DNA of 64,000 nucleotides, taken from contig CAJINV010000009.1 of NCBI GenBank assembly GCA_905178155.1, positions 1,299,907 through 1,363,906 on the forward strand, in the 5' to 3' direction. Shown here piece by piece: positions 22,200 through 33,384 of the stretch; position 1 is the stretch's first letter, and every line of letters starts with the position of its first letter. The notes under the pieces are model-generated. The model saw nothing but the letters and a program-made list of their open reading frames with translations. It was not told the origin of the DNA and did no database searches. The position numbers were made by a program, and so were the translations under genes. Source of the DNA: Amoebophrya sp. A120. Taxonomy: Eukaryota; Sar; Dinophyceae; Syndiniales; Amoebophryaceae.

Positions 22200-24260
22200 T
22201 AACCCGCAGCGTCTCTGTTAACGTGCCGCGGGCGACCGCGAGAGACCGGCGCTTGCGGGTACGAGGAACACGGGCGGAAAGGGCCGGACGCGGAGCGGCG
22301 CAGCAGGCCGGCCCTCATCAAGGGCCGCCCACCGCGGAATGTCGCAACGACCGCGAAAGCCGGCGGACGAGGGGCGCTGCAACAACCGCGGGGTGCGGCG
22401 GTCGCGCAGCGCCGCTCCGGCTGCGCAGGCCCGGAGTGCCGCAAAAACCGCGAAGACCCGAGCTCGCGGAGTCTGTGCTTGCGTTCTAGAGTGGCACGAT
22501 CACGCGACGCCCTTGTGTGCGGGAAGCCAATTCGTGCCTTATGTCGTAGTAGCTTTTTGCGTTTTTCGTTGCTGCAACAACACGGCAACAAAACGCCCAG
22601 GAAGCAGACGCCGACTGGAAGTGACTACGTATGCGAAAGCGTAGGACACCTCTGGCACGCTTGCGAGTCGAGCGCCACAGATGTGCAACGAGCTCTATTT
22701 CCGGCATCCCTCCTGCTTATGCTCACAACTGACGCTCTGTTCTTTGTTTCGACGATTTTCACGGCAGAAGCCCGCAATTGCGATCGTGCCATACTCGGTA
22801 GCATGATTGTGAAACGTAGCGCACTGAACCGCAAGCAGACCGCTTTCCGATTCGATGGGGACACGGCGAAGCCTCGCTCAACGTTTTCGCTATTGTGAAC
22901 CCCACCCAAGAATATTGAAACACGAACATCATACGACTTCTCGCATCATTTGCCCAGACGCGATCGCAACAAATTTGATTACAGCAATCAAGTGAGCGGC
23001 GACCGTCGCGGGGAGGAGGCGTTCGCGATACATTTGAAGGTAAGTCGCAGTAGCGGCCGCGGAGACCGGATGCTGCGGAGCGCTGACGCAAGCACGGAGA
23101 CTGGCAACCGCGATGCCCGAAAGCGCCGGCCGCGCACCCGGCGGAGCTTGCTTTCTCCTCGCCAGCCGGATGTGCTTCGGCTCGTGTCCGGATGCCATCA
23201 GCCCCGGGCGAAGACGAAGAAGAGGACCCGAGCGCAGAGGCCTTCGCTCCTTGTTATTGCGCGAGCGCTCTCTGCTGCAAAGCGAAAGAAGCGACAGCGA
23301 CCGTGGGGCCACGCACCCGGGGCTTTGGCCGCGACGCGCGGCAGAAGGCGCGGGGACGGGCGGCCGCGGAGAGCCGGGACGACCGAGATGTCGGGCGGCT
23401 GCGTGGTGCCGCAACAACCACGGGCAGGCGCGAAGCGCTGCGGCGAGCGCGGGACCTGGCCGAGGCCACCGCGAGGCGCGGCAATAAATTGCGAAGCGCG
23501 GCGGCGGCCCCGGGGCGCCGCCAAAGGCGGCGGGCGCGGCAAAAATCGCGGCAAACGGCGGCACCGTAGCGCCGCCACAAGCCCAAAGACCGCCGGTCGC
23601 GGGGGCGCGCAGGAATCGGGGTGGCCAACAGTCGCGGGGCGCCGCAGGAACCGTAGGCGCCGGCGGTCGCGGCGCGCCGCAGCACCCGGAGACCAGCTGC
23701 AGCGCCGCGCCGGAGTAGCCGCAAAGACCGGCGTCCTTCAAGCGTCGCAGCAAAAGCAGGGGCCCGCGGTTATCGAGCGCTGCCGGAAGCGCGGAGAGCC
23801 CCCCCCGGGGAAGCCTCTCCCGGGGTGGGAACCGGTGATCGCCGCGCGCCGGCGGTCACGGAGCGCTGCTGCGACCGCAAACCGCGAAGGTTAGAGGTCG
23901 CTGGAACGGCCGCGGGCCACCGTTGTTGTGAGGGCGACAAGGGCGCGGGATATGGCGGCCCCGAAGCGCGGAAAAGGCCGCGGAGGCCGGCGCCGGTGGG
24001 GCGCGGTGGAGGCCGGCGCCGGTGGGGCGCGGCAGGGCCTCCATCGAGCAGCGGGGCGCCACTTTGGCGCAATTGCCGACGGCGGCAGAGCGGCACAAAA
24101 GCCGCGGGCCGCCGCAGCGGCCGCGCCCGCGGAGACCGGGGAAGCAGAGGCGCGAAGGCGTCCGCGGTTGCAAAATACCTCCGGACCTTGGATAAGTGGC
24201 CGGAGTATGGTGCGGCCGCGATCTTTACGGGGCCACGCGGACGCGTAACGCTATTCCGGC
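22200..24260. repeat. GC-rich degenerate repeat region
   Basis: Two GC-rich blocks (22200-22470 and 22950-24260) contain loosely repeated words such as CGCAACAACCGCGG, GCGCGGCGG and a tight duplication of GAGGCCGGCGCCGGTGGGGC at about 23980-24030. Frames on both strands stay open for hundreds of codons with Arg/Ala/Gly/Pro translations, the signature of GC-rich DNA lacking stops. I do not call the 314-codon plus ORF (22950-23894) or the minus ORFs (23753-22929, 24549-23770) as genes. The less GC-rich gap 22471-22949 shows no gene. Confidence 0.7.
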
Positions 24261-25454
24261 AGCCGTGATCCGCGGTCGCCGGCCATCGCGAAAAGCGTGC
24301 GGCCTGGGAGTACTGCCCCACAGCCTGGGCTGTGGGAAATGGTGGCCAAAAAAGGTGGCTGATTGGGCATGGGGCTGGGGCCTCATGGTGCCTAAAGAGA
24401 AGCGCTGCACTTAACAGGTTCCAATAGGTTCCAGATGGGCTCCATATCCACAAACGATCTAGAAGGAAATACCATCCCAGGCCATGTGATGCTACTTTGC
24501 TGACTTTTGGAAGAATGCGCCAACAAAGTTGCAGCGTGTAACCTACCAAATATAGCCGCCGGGGCGGGGGTAGTGAGGTCGTGGGCGTTTTTTTGCCGGC
24601 CGCAGCCTTGGCCGCGGCTTTGCTTTTTATAGGCTCGCCATACCACCGTGAGTAACGTTATGCCGCACGGTATGGCGGCCACTTGGGAAACGTCGCAAAT
24701 TTTGGCACATTTCCAAAATTCCTATCCGAAAGCCAGCCCCGATGCTATGGGGCCGATCCGGGTGCCACGGGGGGCGCCCAAAAAGCGAAGAAAAGCCGGG
24801 CCCTTAGCATGCGGGTTGGCTTTGCGCGTCTGGTGCGCTTTTTATTTTTCGCGTTTCTATTTTTCACGCCGGCGCTTTTTGCAAAGCTTCCCAGGCTCTA
24901 AAACCGGCGAAAAGGCGCCCGCTTTCGCGGCCGCCCAAAATGCTCCGAAATCGCGGCCGTGCCATGCTGTTTCGCTGTTCTGATTTTGGACGCGTTTTCT
25001 GCGCGCCCCTTTCTGGGCGCCCCAAATCGCCAGAAACTAAGGCGGTGGGCGCCTCAGAAGGGCGCCCCTTTTGCCGGCTCCCCTGCGTCGTTTTATCAAG
25101 TGCGAGTCGATAGCTTTCGACCGGGCTTGTTTGATAACAAAGCCCCGGCCGCTTGATAATTGAAAATGTTTTATGTCAAAAAACGCTTCCGGCCGCTTGA
25201 AGACTGCCGGTCGTTTTTCACGGGAGGTGTCAAAAAAAGTCCCTGGCTAGAGCCGTTCGGTGACCTCGCTACATACTATGGAGCGACCAGCTCAGGTCAT
25301 GGTGTCAGAAACGGGTTAAAACTGGTCATCGAACAATTCCGAGAAATCCGCAACTGAACGCTCTCCTCAACGACGGACGAGTTCACCGAAAGTAGACGAC
25401 TTATTTGAGCGTCTGCAACGACATACGATTGGCAACAAGTAATGTGCGATTTAA
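24261..25454. other. Intergenic, small hairpin
   Basis: No gene is supported. At about 24638-24678 the arms CGCCATACC and GGTATGGCG flank a short loop. Words of the type GGGCGCC recur between 24770 and 25080. Composition shifts from GC-rich to AT-rich at about 25150. Confidence 0.4.
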
Positions 25455-26386
25455 ATGTCTTCCTACGATAAAACCGACACGTCAGACCAGATTAAACCGA
25501 TTCTTCTTAAAAACCGTGATGTTATGAAAACACGAACTGGAGATAAGTCTCCGTTCGTCCTTACCCAGAAGGAGATCAACAGAGAGCCGATCGAGAGTGC
25601 GAAGCAAGGTTATTTTTTGTGTTTTTTTGGTTTTTAAGTGTTTTTTACTTTTTTCAGTTTTTTTATTCAGAAATTAGTTCTAGAAGTCGAGTTAAGACAG
25701 ACAAACAAGGCCGTTGTCGTCTTCACGAAAATCTCTTCTACTGTTTTTGATTAAAATGAGAGATTTTTTCTGTCCGCATGAATGTCGTGTTGCCTTCCTC
25801 GAAAACTTCCAACAAAAAATTGGCTGTGGGGCGACAGCAAAAAAGAGAGATATAAAAATTCAAGATTGTACCCGATGATCGTGCGAAACAAAAAGATGAA
25901 TGAGTTTTTTTATTAAACTGTCTTTTATAGGTCTTGTTACTTGTGTGTCCCAGTGTTCTTCTTATTGCCAAAAAACAAGTATTGACAATCCAGTCTTCAC
26001 CGATGAATATTTGACAGTTTTAATTCTTTGCTTTTTCCAATAAGTTGTTCTTCAGCAAAAAAACTTTACCGAGGAATTTGAAATTGATGGATCACTTAGC
26101 ATCCTACGTCTCAGTAGATGCAAGCGCGTATTGCTTTGGTTCTGGAAAAAACGTCTTTTCTGAAACAGCGATTTTCATCTATTGAATGAGAAGTACTACC
26201 CATTTGATATAAAAGGATGTGATAGTTATACTCACGTTCTAATCTGAAGATAATTCGAATATCTTTCTTCGGATAATCATCTCCTTTTCACATCTCTTCA
26301 ATCCCGTCTTTTCGCGACTACTGCTGGATTCTTCTGATGTTATTCCGGATGATTCTATTCTGCCTTGCTGGTAACGAATTGTTCTT
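25455..26386. other. AT-rich DNA with a possible small exon
   Basis: An ATG at 25455 opens about 50 polar codons (MSSYDKTDTSDQIKPILLK and onward) up to a possible donor CAAG|GTTATT near 25608. No second exon was found. From 25640 to 26386 the DNA is T-rich and holds nothing I can support. Confidence 0.3.
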
Positions 26387-29300
26387 TTACTGGATATTGC
26401 AGGGCCGCTCTTCCGAGATCCTGAAGCTTACGTTGTAAGTTCCAGGAGCGAGGTTGTAAATTCCTGGTTGCACATCAAGATCAATTTCTCTATCTACTTG
26501 CGCCTGTTGATCATCGCCCGTCGTTTGCACGGCTACGCTTGCCGTATTTCCTTGATCAACAGCGGGAGACATGTTTGCAATCACTTGTTGATTATTGTCC
26601 TGCACGACGACGTTGTTGTTTTGAACGACGATGTTGTTGTTTTGAACGACGATGTTGTTGTTTCCACCGAGATCCTGATCATTGGCCTGCTGATTCTCCT
26701 GGTCAGCATTTCCGACGTTCTCATTACTGTCATCACCACCTGGCTCGTATTCTTCTTGGACGTCTTTTTCTGGAGAACGCGGAGCTTCCAATTCTTGTTC
26801 ATTTCCTCCCTGTTCCACAAAATCAGACCACAATGGAACAACAGGTTGTTCTGGAGACACAGGAGATCCGAACAAAATCGGCAGATAATCTCCCGTGTGA
26901 ACTTCATACATCCTTGTAAGGTCTTCTGCCTGTTCTTGTCCTTCCGTGGGAATTTCATCCATCATTGCAAAGCTTTCTTCCTCTTCAGCCGTCGCACCAA
27001 CGGCGTCATCCAAGATCGAGGCGACGTTGTTCACGGGAATTCCTTGTTGTGACAAGTCAGGAGACGTTAATTCTTGATCTGCATTTTCTTGTTCTTGTGG
27101 AGGTGCAGCTACATCTCCAGGAGACGGAGAAGCGGGAATTTGCTCATCGCTCTCCAATTCCCGTTGATGCTCGATGGCCCCATCCACTAACCCAATCACC
27201 GGCGAAGAAGCCATGTTCTTGTTAAAACCGTAGCGGACCAACTGCAAGAACTTATTTGTTCCGTATTTTTCCAGAATTTTCTTGAACTCCGGCAAGTTCC
27301 GAATTTGTTCCGTCGTAGATCGGACAGCGTTGACGTTCAATCCCCAAACCCGCAGCTTCTCCTTTCTAACTTCCGGGTCAAAGATCGCCAGCTGTGTTTC
27401 AGGTGGAGACGCAGAAGGAGGCGGAGATGCAATTTCCGTCTCCTCTTCGTTTTCCTGCCCATCCCCAAAGATCTCATCACTTCCTTCCGAAGGGAGATCG
27501 ATCTCCATGTCCGAAGACGTACGACGGGTACGATCTTCATCCAACGGGCTGGATTCGGGGATTGGAGAACCGCGTCGCGCACCTGCGGAAGGCTGCTCTT
27601 GAGTCACTGGCTCCACCGGGACGGGATCATTGTTGTTTGCATTTTCCATTTCCACGTCTTCCATTACAACATCTTCTTGAGGAGCAGCGACAGGAGTAAC
27701 GGGTGGCGGTGCTTCCGCCTCCGGTTCTTGTTCTTCTGGATGAGCTCGAGTGTACGAGTTTTCTGCTGCGACTGCTTCATCTCTCCATTCCTCGTCGGCG
27801 TTGTTCCAATAAAGATGTGCGTAATCCCTCCAATAGATGTGCCAGGGAACCCACAGATTCCATTCTACCTGCACATACTCCGTAATGTCGTTTAGACGAT
27901 AACAGTCGTCGCTGGCGTGCGTGGTATTCCAACCATGCAGTTGACAGAAGTATTTGCACTCCCTACGCCGCGCGTGGGAGGGATCATGTCTCTTGCTCCA
28001 CTTCTTGCTCGGAGTACGTCGTGCTAGCAGCCCATTATTGCGTCTTCCACGAGAAACTGATCGCCTCCTTCTTGATCTAGAGCGTCTCCTTCCCGACCAA
28101 TGTTGATCAATGTTGTGGTGATGGAAGTCGTTGTGGTTCTGCGCCGCGGAAGACGATGATGATGCAGCACCCGGCAACAATGCCGGAGTAAACGCCATCG
28201 CTGGGCTCGGTGCGATTTGTAGATGCACATCTGCATTATACCGCTCCCCCGTTAAGGTAGTGCCAATGTCCAGCGGTCCCAGTGCTTGCTCCTCTTGCAT
28301 CAATGCCAGCGCAAGCTGTTGGTCAGCCACCACTTGTTCATAAATCGACTGATCCAGCGGCTCAACCTGAGACGCCTGTTGTTGCAGCTGCGACGAACCG
28401 GTTTGAACGTCTTCATTTTCTTGCCCCGCCAATTCCGCGGTTACATTGATCAGGTGGTCCAGGGTAGCAATGTCCAGATCGGGAAGAGCATGGTCCAAAT
28501 CAGATAAAGGCAGAACGTTCTGCGTGGCCGATTCTGGCTGCACATCTGGACTGTGAGCCGGAGAGTTGATGGTCGGAAACGGGGCAGGCAACGGCATGGA
28601 GGGATCCCAATCTATGTCTTCTCCGAGCTGAAAAGGAGGGTAGCGATGGTCGTCATCGGCAGCGCTACTGGCACTGCTGCCGCTCGCTGATGTGCGTCCT
28701 CCCACAATGACACTGCTATTTCCCAGGAAGCGAGTCAAGTTTTGTTGAGCTTCCGTCGGGGAAATAATTTCTTCAATTAATTTTTCAGGACTCACCGAGG
28801 CAGGGAGTTCTTGTTCTGGAGATGGTTCATTCCCATTTTCGTCTCCACCCTCTTCATCTGACTCGGTTGGCAGCAATGTTTCCTTTTTCTCCTTTTTCTT
28901 CGTCGTACCCACTGATGAAGACGCAGTTGTATTTGATACGTTTGTCGAAGGCTGAGCTGAACTGATGTTTGTGGAGGGTTGAGCATGAGTCGTTGTCGTG
29001 GTAGAAGTCTGAACTGAAGTAGCAGTTGGAGACGGTTGTACTGCAGCCGGAGCGACTGGGTTGTCATCTGCGAACAGGTCATCTAACTCGTCCAAGGCTG
29101 TGGGCACAGGAGCGGAGGCAGCTGCTGCTTGAAGGCCCCGCATGTACTTGATAAAATCAAGCACATTGTCGTTTTCCACCATAGAGTCGGTTAAATAATC
29201 CCAGGTTCGATTCTGCCCGTCAATTGTGTTGACAATCACTTGGGCCCACTCCGTGAGTTCTGTTTTGTCAACAAAACCGGTGTCCTTTGTTTGGTACAGA

Positions 29301-30682
29301 AACCGGTCGAATTTTTCCGGATTGTATCCTTCCAACGTCAACGTAGGTTTAGACGTCTTCCAGAAAACCCGCAGACCCTTTGGCCACCGCTCTCCCGGTC
29401 GACGAATAATGGTGATCCGCAGTTGCGCATCTTCGTACACAGTCGACACGTAAACTCCGTCTTCCAACACCTCTCCTTCTTCCACTCCTGCTTCAAGAGG
29501 ATCATCTACAATAAAGTCGTTTAAATCATCTCCGATGTCTAGAATTGGTCCGTACTTTGCACCACGAAGATCCACTTGTCCTTCTTCTTCCTCTTCTTCC
29601 TCCTCGTCATCATCCTCGCCATAGGTAGGCCAAAAACGTCTTTCCGTTTCCGCGCGACGCACAGCTCTTTCTTCTTCACGGTCAAAGCTGCAGCCGCGCT
29701 TCCGCTTTTTGCTGTTTTCCTTGTTTAAATATTTTTGTTGTTTTCGCATTGCGTGCTCCTCTTCGTCCTCATCTGACTCCGTGCACGTGTCAGATCCCGA
29801 GCTGTTTGAAGAATCAGACCCGGAGCTCGGAGGCTTACCGGCACACAGACGGTTGATCCTGGACATGTTCAACTGTCCATTTTTCGCCTTCGGCTGAATA
29901 CGTGGACGAAGTTGCGGCAGCGGAAATGGTCGTGGTACACCAGAAGATGAAGATGATGCTTGTCCTTGTGCTACATTCTGGTTCCCGGAAGAAGAGCTTG
30001 CTCCTAAAATCAACACCGGAGGTGGAGGCGGGGACGGAGCCGGTCCTGTGTTCGGAGTGATAGATACATTAATATTTCCCGCATTTCTTGGTGCTTCTCC
30101 TCCTGCGTTTTCTTGCCCTTGATCCGGGACAAAAGCAGGAGACCGGTTGCCGTATTCGTTGGCTTCATCTTGGACAACCGGAGGGTCACGGGGAATATCC
30201 TCGATAGCAAGAAGTCCTTCTCCTTGTGCGTTTTCGATTGCTAAAAAATTGTTGTTCTCTTCCTCCGACTCCGAACTATCAGACAGCACGTTTTTCCTTC
30301 TCCCTTTTCCTTTCTTCTTTGACTGCTTCTTCCCGAATTTCTTTTCCTTCCACCTCGCCTGCCGTTTGGCCTTTAACTGTCTTTTATGTCCACTAGACGT
30401 ACGCGGTCTTCCCCTGGCCGCCTTCGGTTTAGCCCCGGGGTTGGCGATCACAGGAGCAGCCGGAACCAGCTGCTGAATCCCTACCAGATTACCACTCGGA
30501 TCCAATATAGGGATAAAACCCGCAGGAATCTGGAACTGACCAACAGCGTTACTTCCTTGCTGTTGCGGCTGTTGTTCCTGCTGATTCGGCAGCGCCTGTT
30601 GTCCTGGAGGCAGTCCTTGGTTGCGTGGCTGCCTCTTCACCTGCGGCTTTGCCTTGGGCTTGGCCTTTGCCTTCGGCGGCAT
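26387..30682 (-). CDS. Large Gag-like / low-complexity protein (1,431 aa)
   Basis: One uninterrupted ORF starts MPPKAKAKPKAKPQVKRQP, a basic Pro/Lys tract, followed by Gln-rich, Ser-rich and acidic low-complexity regions. A more ordered central part (about 425-540) includes RITIIRRPGERWPKGLRVFW and DRFLYQTKDTGFVDKTELTE. Near residue 910 a zinc-knuckle-like C-x2-H-x5-H-x4-C is present (FCQLHGWNTTHASDDCY), the form seen in Gag of many Ty3/gypsy-type retrotransposons. The C-terminus has imperfect NNNIVVQ repeats and acidic stretches. No protease, reverse transcriptase, integrase or long terminal repeats are visible nearby. It may be a domesticated or non-autonomous Gag. The gene is intronless and in a more AT-rich setting than its neighbours. 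Confidence 0.6.
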   Translation of the reverse strand: MPPKAKAKPKAKPQVKRQPRNQGLPPGQQALPNQQEQQPQQQGSNAVGQFQIPAGFIPILDPSGNLVGIQQLVPAAPVIANPGAKPKAARGRPRTSSGHKRQLKAKRQARWKEKKFGKKQSKKKGKGRRKNVLSDSSESEEENNNFLAIENAQGEGLLAIEDIPRDPPVVQDEANEYGNRSPAFVPDQGQENAGGEAPRNAGNINVSITPNTGPAPSPPPPPVLILGASSSSGNQNVAQGQASSSSSGVPRPFPLPQLRPRIQPKAKNGQLNMSRINRLCAGKPPSSGSDSSNSSGSDTCTESDEDEEEHAMRKQQKYLNKENSKKRKRGCSFDREEERAVRRAETERRFWPTYGEDDDEEEEEEEEGQVDLRGAKYGPILDIGDDLNDFIVDDPLEAGVEEGEVLEDGVYVSTVYEDAQLRITIIRRPGERWPKGLRVFWKTSKPTLTLEGYNPEKFDRFLYQTKDTGFVDKTELTEWAQVIVNTIDGQNRTWDYLTDSMVENDNVLDFIKYMRGLQAAAASAPVPTALDELDDLFADDNPVAPAAVQPSPTATSVQTSTTTTTHAQPSTNISSAQPSTNVSNTTASSSVGTTKKKEKKETLLPTESDEEGGDENGNEPSPEQELPASVSPEKLIEEIISPTEAQQNLTRFLGNSSVIVGGRTSASGSSASSAADDDHRYPPFQLGEDIDWDPSMPLPAPFPTINSPAHSPDVQPESATQNVLPLSDLDHALPDLDIATLDHLINVTAELAGQENEDVQTGSSQLQQQASQVEPLDQSIYEQVVADQQLALALMQEEQALGPLDIGTTLTGERYNADVHLQIAPSPAMAFTPALLPGAASSSSSAAQNHNDFHHHNIDQHWSGRRRSRSRRRRSVSRGRRNNGLLARRTPSKKWSKRHDPSHARRRECKYFCQLHGWNTTHASDDCYRLNDITEYVQVEWNLWVPWHIYWRDYAHLYWNNADEEWRDEAVAAENSYTRAHPEEQEPEAEAPPPVTPVAAPQEDVVMEDVEMENANNNDPVPVEPVTQEQPSAGARRGSPIPESSPLDEDRTRRTSSDMEIDLPSEGSDEIFGDGQENEEETEIASPPPSASPPETQLAIFDPEVRKEKLRVWGLNVNAVRSTTEQIRNLPEFKKILEKYGTNKFLQLVRYGFNKNMASSPVIGLVDGAIEHQRELESDEQIPASPSPGDVAAPPQEQENADQELTSPDLSQQGIPVNNVASILDDAVGATAEEEESFAMMDEIPTEGQEQAEDLTRMYEVHTGDYLPILFGSPVSPEQPVVPLWSDFVEQGGNEQELEAPRSPEKDVQEEYEPGGDDSNENVGNADQENQQANDQDLGGNNNIVVQNNNIVVQNNNVVVQDNNQQVIANMSPAVDQGNTASVAVQTTGDDQQAQVDREIDLDVQPGIYNLAPGTYNVSFRISEERPCNIQ

Positions 30683-31292
30683 CGTGCAGGAAGGAGTCAG
30701 ATTAAGTTAATCTTTGGGGTTTATTTTCGAGATACAGCAAAGGAAGTTTTTTCAAAATGTCGCTTAAAGAGTCGCTTTAAAGTTGTCGTTGTAAATAGTC
30801 GCTGTATTTAAAAGGATGTAAAGAATGATTGCAATAGAGATGCGTCGCTTGTTTCAAATAAGTAGTGTTGATTCACTTTTTTGTTTTTACTCCAATCTTA
30901 AATCTTTTTGTCGCCTAAAGAAAGATACAGCCGTTTGAAAATGATTTTCCCTGAAAAGAAATTTTTAATGATAATTTCAAAAACAAGTACGACCACCAAA
31001 ACCACCAACCAATGAAACAGCAGTTAAGATCTGTCCAATGTTCGCACGCGGAAAGTGTAGATCTTTTTATGAGAAGACGCTTCCACAGATGATAAAGACG
31101 TCTTCTTTTCCTTTTCTGAATAACTTGCTGAAGAATTCATCTTTTTGTCACAAAAAATAAGCACGAAGATGATCTTCACACGTGGATCTTTTCGAAAGGA
31201 ATTGATCACTTATTCTCTTTCTCTTCTAATTGTTAAACCTGAAGTTGTTCCCTGAAAAGAATAGAGACTTTTTATAAACATCAATAAAAGAT
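30683..31292. other. AT-rich intergenic DNA
   Basis: I looked for a copy of the sequence 5' of the Gag-like ORF (here) on its 3' side (25640-26386) and saw no long direct repeat. No gene is supported. Confidence 0.4.
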
Positions 31293-31860
31293 TTATTGTG
31301 ACTCTTCCTGACTTCCCGATACCCCCGACGCTGGATCCTTTTCCGGCAGCTGTCGCGCAAACCGCTGCAGGTTTCCTCGTTCTTCCACAATTTCCAACTT
31401 GCTTTCACCTTTCCAGAATCTTCGCGCAGGAAATTCGGTGGCAAGGGGGAAAAACTTTCCCGCGGTATCTGGACCATTTTTGATGTTGTCCGTGTAGCAA
31501 CGGATGCTTGTACCGTCTGCATACCAGGTATGGCGTTCTCCCGTAAGAGATGCTAAACCTGGCCCACCTTTCTGAGTGAGTGCCCCGAATAACTGCTTCC
31601 TTGGTGCGGTGTGGTGTATATACAGCCACGCCGCACGGTCACCCGAGTACAGCCACAGCGGACGTCTTAGCCGCAAGATATCCACCAAATCCAAAATTTC
31701 CCGTATTCCTGCTTCGCCTTGGCAAAACTTTATTGTTCCCGTAGAAGTTGTTGTCAAAAAAGTTTTGGCCAGTTTCGCAGTTATTGCTGGTTTACTGGTG
31801 AAATCTGGGAGGATTTTGACACATGGCACGTCATTCAGCTGCCAACTCGTAAGATTTGAC
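31293..31860 (-). CDS. Unrecognised ORF fragment next to minisatellite
   Basis: The downstream part of a minus-strand ORF (open from 32147) reads like protein from about 31860 to the stop at 31293, for example KFCQGEAGIREILDLVDILR, WLYIHHTAPRKQLFGALTQK and GERHTWYADGTSIRCYTDN. The upstream part is a translation of the 31-bp minisatellite, so the true start or acceptor is unknown. It could be a decayed exon. It lies upstream of the Gag-like ORF on the same strand, but no link between them is shown. Confidence 0.35.
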
Positions 31861-32690
31861 CTCGCCGGGCGACGAACTCGCGCGATTTCACGTCCTATGG
31901 TGACCAGCTCGGAAGATTTTGCACCGTCGAGCCATGAGATCGCCAAGCTTTGCACTATAAGGCCACTACTTGGCAAGGTTTTGCACCGTATGGCCACCAA
32001 CTCGGAATATTGTGTCGCACCACAACCAACTCGGAAGATTTCATGCGGTAGGGCGACCCGCTGGGCATATTTTTGTGCGCACAGCCAACAGCTGAATGGA
32101 TTTTCCGTTGTAAATCGGGAAACGAGCAACAGTCCAAGCCTCGGCACAAGGGCACAAAAAGCAAGCCGGCAGGATTTTGCACAGTAGGGGTGTGACTAGA
32201 CAAAATTTTAAACTGTGGGGCCAGTAAAAGGCAACTTTTTGCACTATGGGCGCACCAGCTCTGGAAATTTTGCGCCCTCTGGCTACAACATGTGGAGACT
32301 TTTTGCAGTACGGGTACCACCTATGGAGATTATGTGATGTCAGACGACCAATCATACGAATTCTGTGCTGTTCGGCCACCACCCACTAAGATTGTGTGCT
32401 TTGCAGCCACCAGACGCAGAGATTTTGTTGTGTCAGGTTACCAGCCACAGAGATTTTGAAATATAGGGCTACCAGCCACGAAGATTTTGCGCTACATGGC
32501 TACCAGGCATGGAGATTTCGCGCTCTGGGGCTGCCAGCCATGGAGATTTTGTGTTGTGGGGCTACCAGCCATAGAGATTTTGTCCTGTAGGGATACCAGC
32601 TATAGAGATTTTGTGCTGTATGGCTACCAGCTATGGAGATTCTGTGATGTGGGGCGACCAGCTATGGAGATTTTGTGCTCTACTGGGACC
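31800..32690. repeat. 31-bp minisatellite, decaying leftward
   Basis: The unit is roughly GGCTACCAGCTATGGAGATT followed by TTGTGCTGTGG (31 bp). Copies at 32460-32690 are nearly identical. Going left they diverge steadily until only ACCAACTCGGAAGATTTTG-like versions remain near 31850-32050. About 28 copies are expected from the length. Confidence 0.85.
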
Positions 32691-32799
32691 AACACCGCCC
32701 GGCCCCCGCCGCCCGGCCCCTTGCAAGATCCGCCTCCCGGTCCCCGCGGAAGCATTTGCTTAGTCGCTTCTCGACCGCGGGGGCTTCGCGCCACCCGGG

Positions 32800-33085
32800 C
32801 AAAGGCGAAAGGCCGGAGCCCGGCGGCCCGGTATTCACCTCCGGCGCCTGCTGACCCCGCCGCCCTGCCGCGGTACCAGGTTCAAGCCCGGCGGCCCGGT
32901 ATACTCGTTCCTTCGGCGCTTGCGCGCCTCGCCCTCCGGCCAAGGCGAAGGGCCCGAGCCCGGCGCCCCGGAATTCTCCTCCGGCGCTTGCGCGCCCCGC
33001 CCTCCGCCCAAGGCGAAAGGCCCGAGCCCGGCGGCCCGGTATTCTCCTCCGGCGCTTGCGCGCCTCGCTTTCCGGCACGTGCCCG
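32800..33085. repeat. GC-rich tandem repeat of about 76 bp
   Basis: Four imperfect copies contain AAGGCGAAAGGCCCGAGCCC, then GGCGGCCCGGTATTC and TCCGGCGCTTGCGCGCC. Frames are open on both strands, giving RARRPGIL-type and GGEYRAAGLGPFAL-type translations, which I treat as repeat shadows. Confidence 0.8.
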
Positions 33086-33384
33086 TCCCTTTGGCCCGCA
33101 CAATAGCCGCCATCCGAGGCGCCGCCGCTTTTCAAAACTACGCGCGGGACCCCTTCCGTCCGCGGTCGGGCGATCGCCCGGGCGGCTGGTCCCCATGGCG
33201 CCGCACCGCGCGCGGCGCTCTTGTGTTCTGCCACACCCCCCCCCCCGTTCGAGACAACCTCAAACGCCGCCGCCAATGTGCAAAAGCTCGGCAAAGCCGC
33301 GCTCGTTCTACATGCTGCACCATAGTCGCTAGTGTATCCGCCCCGAGATCTTTGTGCTTGTTTGTTTGGAACGTGCCCTGAGTT

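Noticed and set aside
22929-24549. Long Arg/Ala/Pro-rich ORFs on both strands
   Set aside because: The DNA is GC-rich and nearly free of stops in every frame. The translations have no domain character.
25640-31292. Long terminal repeats around the Gag-like ORF
   Set aside because: The flanks were compared by eye and share only general T-richness, with no long direct repeat.
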